Positions 57,680 through 64,000 of a stretch of DNA of 64,000 nt are shown piece after piece. The DNA is from Platanthera guangdongensis (Eukaryota > Streptophyta > Magnoliopsida > Asparagales > Orchidaceae): positions 102,199,287 through 102,263,286 of the forward strand of contig CM077159.1 in the NCBI GenBank assembly GCA_039583875.1, given 5' to 3'. The translations under genes and the position numbers were made by a program. The notes below the pieces were generated by a model, which was given only the letters and a program-made list of their open reading frames with translations, had not been told where the DNA came from and ran no database searches. Each line of letters begins with the position of its first letter. The stretch's first letter is position 1.

Positions 57680-57850
57680 TTCGTCGAGATCTGTTCGACA
57701 AAGGTTTTCTGAAGCAGATTCGTCGATCTCCGTTCGACGAAAATGACTTCACACACAGAGAGTTCGTCGATCTCCGTTCGACAAATAGCTCAAGAACTTT
57801 TCCCAGTTTGTCGAACTCCGTTCGACGAACTTTGGAAAATTCATCAAGTA
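57600..57850. repeat. F-type inverted-repeat array between pol and accessory ORF
   Basis: About six units with TTCGTCGA/TCGACGAA-type arms (for example around 57647, 57682, 57719, 57768, 57806), the same motif as the F LTR array, in the spacer just upstream of the accessory ORF. Confidence 0.8.
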
Positions 57851-58008
57851 CAGACAGAAATTAAATTAAAGCTTCTCCATTGATCATTCCAAGCTGATTT
57901 ATAAAGAACAAGTGATTTCTTTCATCCAGAGGTTTGGTGAAAATATCAGCTCTTTGTAAATCAGTGTATATATAAACAAGATTAACTTTATTTTTATCTA
58001 CACACTCT

Positions 58009-58330
58009 CTATTGAAATTGTATAATGTCTATATGCTTAGTCCTACTGTGATGGACTGGATTTTGTGCTATGTATATAGCACTTGTGTTATCACAAAATA
58101 GAGTTGAATTATTTAAGTTGAAACCATAGTCTAGAATTTGGTTTTGAATCCACAACATCTGAGAACAGCAAGTGCCAGCTACAATGTATTCTGCTTCAGC
58201 AGTTGATGTGGACACAGATGTTTGTTTCTTGCAGAACCAAGACACTAATCTCATACCAAGGAACTAGCAGTCCCTGAGGTACTTTTCCTGTCACCCTGCA
58301 TCCAGCAAAGTCAACATCTGAATATCCAGT
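58009..58330 (-). pseudogene. Copia F RNase H
   Basis: STSTAEAEYIVAGTCCSQ, LFCDNTSAIYIAQNPVHH and SRTKHIDI mark the Copia RNase H, with Glu and Asp of the active site. A frameshift near 58250-58300 separates it from the RT frame. The usual FTKPL end has decayed in 57850-58008. Confidence 0.85.
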
Positions 58331-59460
58331 TAATTCAAATTCTGACTCAGTAGGATACCAAAGGCCTAGGCTAGGACAACTCTTTATATATCTCAAAATT
58401 CTTTTTAGAAAAACTTGGTGAGATTCTTTAGGGTTCACTTGGAACCTAGCACAAAGATATGTGGCAAACATTATGTCAGGTCTGCTGGCTGTAAGAGAGA
58501 ATAGGGATCCAACAATGCCCTTATATAACTTCTGATCAATAGGTTTCTCATGTTCATCAGTTTTTATTACAACATTAGTGGCCATAGGTGTTTTCTTTGC
58601 TGAGGCATTAGCCATCCCAAACTTCTTAATAAGCTCTTTAGCATATTTAGCCTGGGAGATGAAGATGCCATCAAGTAGCTACTTCACTTGGAGACCAAGG
58701 AAGTAGGAGAGCTCACCCATGCTACTCATTTCAAACTTTGAATGCATGAGGTCTGAGAACCTCTTGCATAGTTTGGAATCTGTAGACCCAAATATAATGT
58801 CATCTACATAAATTTGTACTAACAAAATATTATCCTTATGGTGCCTAGTGAATAATATTTTATCTACTATGCCTCTAGTGAATTCATGCTCTATCAAAAA
58901 GCTAGCTAAGGTCTCATACCAAGCTCTTGGAGCTTGCTTTACACCATAGAGGGCTTTATGTAATATAAATATATAAGAAGGATGGGTTGGAGAGATAAAA
59001 CATGGAGGTTGTTTAACATATACCTCTTCTTTTAGTACTCCATTTAGAAAGGCACTTTTCACATCCATCTGGTAGACTTTAAACTTCTTGTAGGCAGCAT
59101 AAGCAAGAAAAATTCTGATTGACTCTAACCTTATAACTAGTGTAAATGTTTGGTCATAGTCTATCCCTTCTTCTTGCTTATAACCTTGAGCAACAAGCTT
59201 AGCCTTGTTCCTCACAATTACACCATGGGCATCTAGTTTGTTTCTATATACCCATTTAGTTCCAATGACTGGGTAGTCTTTGGGTCTTGGAACTAAATCC
59301 TAAACTCTACATCTCTCAAATTGGTTGAGTTCCTCTTGCATTGCAATGATCCAGTTGGGATCTTGCTCAACATATTTTATGGATTGGGGCTCAACTTGAG
59401 AGAGGAAACAGGCATGCATCACATCTTGCTTGAGTTGATGTCTTGTATGTACACCTACTG
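58331..59460 (-). pseudogene. Copia F reverse transcriptase
   Basis: Near-complete RT in one frame: [45 protein letters not shown] (first catalytic Asp), [25 protein letters not shown] (intact YVDD), [11 protein letters not shown], then KFGMANASAKKTPM and SRPDIMFATYLCARFQ. Stops: TAG near 59298 (a Trp codon) and TAG near 58679 (a Gln codon), both C-to-T type. This is the best-conserved RT core in the window among Copia elements. Confidence 0.9.
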
Positions 59461-59476
59461 TTATGTCTCCAATCAC

Positions 59477-60600
59477 TTAGGATCTAGGGTGATCCCTTAG
59501 TATGACAAGATCAGTGGGTGGAGTTGGTTCAGCAACAACATTTGGAATTAATTCCTCTTGTGGAATTATGTTTGCTGTTGAATGAGGTTCAATTTCTTCC
59601 AAAATTTCTTCTTCACTGTCTTTATTAACTTGTGGAGAAGGATGTGTTGGAACCTCTTGGGTGAGGCTTAATCCATCCAAATTCTCACACAAGTGAGATA
59701 CCTGCAAAGGGTTACTGGTAGAAATTTCTTTCTCCTTGCAAGACATGTTAGCCTCATCAAAAGTTACATGTATAGATTCTTCAATTTTCAAAGAGGATTT
59801 GTTAAATACCCTAAAAGCTTTACTTACTTGGGAATATCCTAGAAAAATTTCATCTTCAGCCTTAGCTTCAAACTTTCTAATGTATTTCTTATTATTATTA
59901 TGTATATAGCATACACATCCAAATACTTTAAAGTAAGCAATTTTAGGTTTCTTCCCTTTAAGAAATTCATAGGGAGCCCTATTCTTAAGTTTATATATCA
60001 AACTTCTGTTAAGTACATAATTTGCTATGCTTACAGCCTTTGCCCAAAAGGATAGTGGCATATAAGCATATGCAAGTTATGTGTCTGCAGCTTCAATCAA
60101 GCTTCTATTCTTCCTTTCAGCTACCTCATTTTGTTGGGTAATTCTAGGAGCTGAGAAACAATGCATGATACCTTCCTTCTCACAAAACTCATGCATAAGA
60201 AGAAACTCAAACTTTATACCATGATCACTTCTGATCAATGCAACATGAGTAGAGTACTCAATCTGTATGGTCCTGAGAAAATCTGTAAGAACTTTAAAGG
60301 TATCTGACTTAGATCTCAAAAAGAACACCCACGTGAATCTTGAGAAGTCATCTACAATGACTAGAGTATAGGATTTCCCTCCTAGGCTTTATACAATAAT
60401 GGGTCCAAAGAGATCCATGTGTAGCAAGTACAAGATCCTAGGTGAATCACTTTTATTAACTGACTTAAAGCTAGATTTAGTTTGCTTGCCTAGTTGGCAA
60501 GCCCTACAGAGGCCTTCCTTCTTATAGGGACCAGAAGGCAAACCTCTCACAAGGTTGTCTTTAGATAGCCTAGCAATATTTTTCATGTTAACATGTCCTA
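59477..60600 (-). pseudogene. Copia F integrase
   Basis: One frame with three stops (near 60389, 60077 and 59477). Zinc region ending LCRACQLGKQTKSSF; catalytic core [12 protein letters not shown] (Asp), LIRSDHGIKFEF (Asp; the usual T-E-F is altered) and NEVAERKNRSLIE (Glu; the usual QQNG is QQNE). The C-terminal part has YFKVFGCVCYI and LRDHPRS. The open segments are 59477-60061, 60077-60328 and 60389-60586. Confidence 0.9.
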
Positions 60601-60610
60601 GCCTTTTATG

Positions 60611-61023
60611 TCATAATTCATTTTGATTGCAAACAATATTAAGCAGACAAATATCTGATTTGGCAGAAAGAAAGTCTACTATGTATATATTACCTTGTCT
60701 ATTTCCAATTAAAACATTTTGTTTTTTTATTAAAATAATACAGGATGTAGAGTTAAAGTGTACCTGATAACCTTCAACATATAATTGGCTGATAGAGATG
60801 AGGTTATGCTTGAGTCCACTTACATATGTCACTTTCTTGAAAGTGACTGCTCCAATCTTTACTTCTCCAAATCCTTCTGACTGGCCCAATTTGAATCACC
60901 AAAGATTACCTTTGGTCTCATCTTGGACTTGTAGTAGCTTAAGTTATCTTTGCTGCCAGTCATGTGTTTGGAGCATCCACTGTCCAGATACCATAGTTGA
61001 TTAACAACTGGACAGCTCTTCAA
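60611..61023 (-). pseudogene. Copia F protease
   Basis: Starts near 61023. WYLDSGCSKHMTGS (active-site DSG) at about 60955-60995, then KVTYVSGLKHNLISIS and LIGNRQGNIYIVDF at 60611-60889. A frame interruption lies near 60890. Confidence 0.87.
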
Positions 61024-61045
61024 CTGCAGAGAAAATAATTAATTG
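61024..61045 (-). promoter_or_regulatory. Splice-acceptor-like site at gag-pol border (F)
   Basis: Minus strand AATTATTTTCTCTGCAG, pyrimidine-rich and ending CAG right before the protease frame. Confidence 0.4.
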
Positions 61046-61239
61046 TTCCTGACCCAGGATACCTTGGGTCCTTTGTTTTGTTGATAGGAAAAAACTTGAA
61101 ATCACAGAAAATTCAGGTTATGATTTATATCCTAATGGGTAACATCTTCTAGGTGAAATTATCCAATCAGCAAGTGGGTTAAATGATTTCCTAGATTTAT
61201 TATAATTATTGTTATAGTTATGACTTTTATTAAGTCTCT

Positions 61240-61490
61240 CTGGGTTTGACGAAATGTTGTGAGTTCGTCGACCAGAGTTCGACGAAATGGGATGAGATCA
61301 TCGATCTCTGCTCAAAGAATGAACATAGTCATTTTATGTGCCCCAAGTTCGTCGACCTCTACTCGATGAACCATACACAGTTCGTCAATCGCAGTAAGAT
61401 GAATGATTATTATGTAGTTTTGCGTTCAGCGTTCGTCGACTTGAGTTCGATGAGCTGGCCACATTTCGTCGACCTGAGTTCGACGAAATC
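61240..61490. repeat. F-type inverted-repeat array inside the gag-pol linker
   Basis: Four to six units of the F LTR motif, including a perfect pair ATTTCGTCGA/TCGACGAAAT at 61463-61489. Read on the minus strand in one frame they encode repeats of the type RRTQVDE, interrupted by two stops. Confidence 0.78.
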
Positions 61491-63137
61491 TGTTGAACTT
61501 TGTTTTATTTATGGTTTTCTGGTTTTTGTTATTGTGATTTTTAAAATTAGTTACTTCTTCTGTGGTTTGGTTGTTGTTCATTACTTCTTTACCCTTAGCT
61601 GTAACAAATCTGATGGGGGTTGATAATATGTTCTTCTTGAGAATGGGGGGCAAACTTGATGATGCACCCAAGCCTAGTTTGTCATTTAGTCTGACATTGA
61701 CTGTACTTATGATGTCCATCAGCTTAAGGTTTCTCCCATTGAGAGATTCCTCAAGTTGTTTGGCCTCACATAGCTCTGTTTTTAAGGAGTTAATTTGTTC
61801 ATTAGCTAGATTTAGTTCATCCTTTAACCTAGTATTTTTCAGAAATCATATCTTCTTGATTAGCTAGTCTTGCCCTAAGTATTTTGATTTCCTTTTCAGA
61901 GTTTATTAAATCAATACACATGGTTTTAAATTCAAACTTGAAATCATCAGAATTATAGTCAAAAGATAAAAGTACCGGATCAGCTTCTGTTTCTGAAGCT
62001 TCTTCTTTGTCAGATTCTTCCTCTTCATCTGATTGACTTCTTGAGGCATTAATGGTCATGAGGCAGACTTCTTTGTCTCATGCCTCTTCTTCTTCTTCAC
62101 TGGATCTGGAGGATGTGAATTCATCTTCAGTTTCACTCCAGGATTCAGCTACAAAGCCTTTTTCCTTCTTTTTAAATTTGCTGTCTTCTTGAATCCTTTT
62201 CTCTTCTTCTTTCTTTCTTTTGATTTTTTGGACACTCTGAGATGAAGTGTCCATGTTTCATGCAGCCAAAGCAAACCACTTCTTTAGTATGGGTTTTGTC
62301 ATACCTTTGCTTATCATCCTGCCTGGATGATTTCTTCCTGAAGTCTTTCCTTGCCATTTTATAAAATCTTTTGGAAAGGATACTCATTAGCTCTTCATTT
62401 ATTGCTGAAGTTTCTCTCTCTTCAGCAGCCTTGAATGTGAGGTTATGCTCTTTCCTTGTCGGTGGACTCCTTTGTTTAGCTGCTTCTCTGGGCTTGATTA
62501 GCTGCTCATAGGATTTGAGCTTTCCCAAAAGCGATTCTGTGGAAATCTCATTTAAGCTCCTGGACTCCTTGATTGGCCAGATCCTTGAATCCCATGAGCT
62601 TGGGAAGCACATAATGATTTTGTCATTCACCTCAGTGAGGGTGATGTCCTTATCCAAGGTCTTCAGCTCATATATGATTGAGCTTAGCCTATTGTACATA
62701 TCTGCAACAGATTCTGCTTCTTCCTTCTTGAAGTACTCATATTGGGATATGAGATTTGACCTCCTATACTTCCTTTCATCAGCAGAGCCAGCCACCATTT
62801 GGTTGAGGGATTCCCAAATAGCCTTGGCTGAAGTGCATTCAGCCACTTTCTGAAAAATTTCATCAGACATTGTTTGGGCCAGAATGTTCATGGCTTTAGC
62901 ATCAGCAACTCTGGCTTTCTTCTGAGTTTCAGTCCACTCAGGTGGTGGAACTGTATGAGTGCTTTATGTTGTTGTAGATATAGATGCAGTTGCTTGAGGA
63001 GGACCTGTCAAAATGGAGTTGTAGATGTCTTCATCAATAGAATTCATATATAACTTTATTCTTGCCTTCCCGATGGCAAACCTATTTAGGTTGCACACTG
63101 GAGGTCTGGTGCTTGCATAGTCTTTGTTCTGTGTCAT
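61491..63137 (-). pseudogene. gag: Copia F gag
   Basis: Start ATG at 63137 (MTQNKDYASTRPPV). A TAA lies near 62968, then 62172-62891 is open: AKAIWESLNQMVAGSADE and YFKKEEAESVADMYNRL of the Copia Gag fold, FPSSWDSRIWPIKES, and zinc knuckle CFGCMKHGHFISEC. Frameshifts near 62200 and again near 61850 break the acidic and coiled-coil regions that follow (ETEDEFTSSRSSEEEEE; INSEKEIKILRARLANQED). It ends with an Asn/Lys-rich part leading into the repeat linker. Confidence 0.86.
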
Positions 63138-63227
63138 GCTATGAATATAAGCTTAATAGAAGTAAAAGTCAGATCTAACACAGGATCTTTTTGTTCAAGG
63201 GTTAACTTGTACAACCAAAGGAACCTT

Positions 63228-63239
63228 GCTCTGATACCA
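63228..63239 (-). other. Primer binding site, Copia F
   Basis: Minus strand TGGTATCAGAGC, a perfect initiator tRNA-Met site next to the LTR at 63242. Confidence 0.9.
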
Positions 63240-63241
63240 AT

Positions 63242-64000
63242 TGAAAGTAAGGGTTAGATCTGAGATACTCTAGAGGGGAGTGAATAGAGTATCTTGGAAA
63301 CTTAAAAAACTTTTTGCTGTAAATAAAAATAGACCTAAGATAAATTAATCTAGCACTATCACATACACAGCAAAATCTAACTATCACAGCCACAGCAAAA
63401 ACAAAAGAAAAAAGTTCAACCAGACAACACAAGAATTTTATAGTGGTTCCACAACCTGGGTACATCCACTCTTCTACCACCCTGGTATGAATCCACTCAG
63501 GTTTTTGATTAGGTGACTGACACTAATGAGCTTTTGATCAGGTTCTCAAAAACCAATCCCAAGTCTTTTGATCAGGAGACTTGCAACCAAGAATAACTTT
63601 TGAAGGGAGTTAAAGAACCTGTTTTATAGTGGGGATGAGAGAGTGATGGTGTCTTCTCTTTCTTAAATACATCTGAGAAGACTTAGTGGATTTATGATGT
63701 TAGCAAAAGTTCCCCCTGAGATATTGAACTCAGGAAGATTTGAGCATTGTTGCAGGGTGAGTAGGTCTTCAATATTTCAGCCTTGACCAGATGATATCCA
63801 GGAACTTCTTTGACAGATAGAATATTTGTTGTCCTCTGAAGAATCCTGAGATGAAGAAGGAAGAAGACTCTTGATTTTTGATTGATGTTCTTCTTCTTCT
63901 TTAGCTTGTTGTTCTTTCTTTGGTCTAGGGCTTCTGATTTATCTACTGTGTTATTGCCTGTGTATTCTGTTCTCTGTGTTTTTACGAGAAGAAAGAAGAA
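63242..64000 (-). repeat. 5' LTR of Copia F, partial (window edge)
   Basis: TGAAAGTAAG..., closely matching 52414 onward. It contains the LTR-end hairpin and the promoter block (about 63433-63470). The remaining 1.1 kb lies outside the window. Confidence 0.9.

Larger units (their letters stand above)
52414..64000 (-). mobile_element. Copia element F (Sirevirus-like with accessory ORF), runs off right edge
   Basis: Minus-strand Ty1/copia element: 5' LTR from 63242 outward, primer site, gag, linker with repeats, protease, integrase, RT with intact YVDD, RNase H, spacer with repeats, accessory ORF of about 1000 codons, polypurine tract and 3' LTR (52414-54283). Integrase through RT lie in one frame broken only by stop codons. 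It is better preserved than D. Confidence 0.9.

Noticed and set aside
1..64000. Host protein-coding genes
   Set aside because: All long frames match retrotransposon Gag, protease, integrase, RT, RNase H or element-specific accessory ORFs; the remaining short frames are shadows or fall in LTRs.

Overview
The window looks like heterochromatic, gene-poor DNA from a flowering plant. It is filled almost end to end by nested LTR retrotransposons, and I found no convincing host gene, tRNA, rRNA or CRISPR array. Evidence for a plant: Ty1/copia elements of Sirevirus type (large coiled-coil Gag, initiator-tRNA-Met primer sites, polypurine tract AGGGGGAGAT, an extra ORF after pol), a Ty3/gypsy Tat-type element with a second RNase H, and gag-only gypsy-like elements primed by tRNA-Asp. 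The species cannot be named from the sequence.

Layout, using my own letters for the families. 1-2887: 5' part of a minus-strand Copia element (A) inserted in the integrase of G. 2888-16329: Gypsy/Tat element G (minus), whose 5' LTR is split by element B. 8567-15813: complete non-autonomous element B, with two 1439-bp LTRs, target duplication GCACC and a gag-protease gene but no reverse transcriptase. 16330-19371: an LTR fragment (I) and a scrambled old Copia remnant. 19372-44645: Copia element D (minus), with gag-pol and an accessory ORF (aORF) after pol. Element C (22735-36032) sits inside that aORF, and Copia A' (23851-31193, plus strand) sits inside C's LTR. 44646-52413: rearranged copies of a C-related family, H, inserted in D's 5' LTR. 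52414-64000: Copia element F (minus, runs off the window), inserted in H; it has gag, pol and an aORF homologous to D's.

The nesting gives an order of events (D, then C, then A'; G, then B; D, then H, then F). LTR divergence judged by eye fits it: C LTRs about 8 percent in one sampled stretch, B about 2.4 percent, A' about 1.6 percent. All coding regions carry damage, mostly nonsense changes of the CAG/CAA/CGA/TGG to stop type expected from deamination of methylated cytosine.

The signals most worth following are non-coding. (1) Every LTR family here carries its own CG-rich inverted-repeat motif, often as an array. (2) In D and F the family's own LTR motif recurs between pol and the aORF, and in F also inside the gag-pol linker. 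(3) A covarying hairpin with a G/C-homopolymer loop lies about 20-30 bp from the PBS-side end of all three Copia LTRs. (4) A core-promoter block with a TATA box is shared by the three Copia families.
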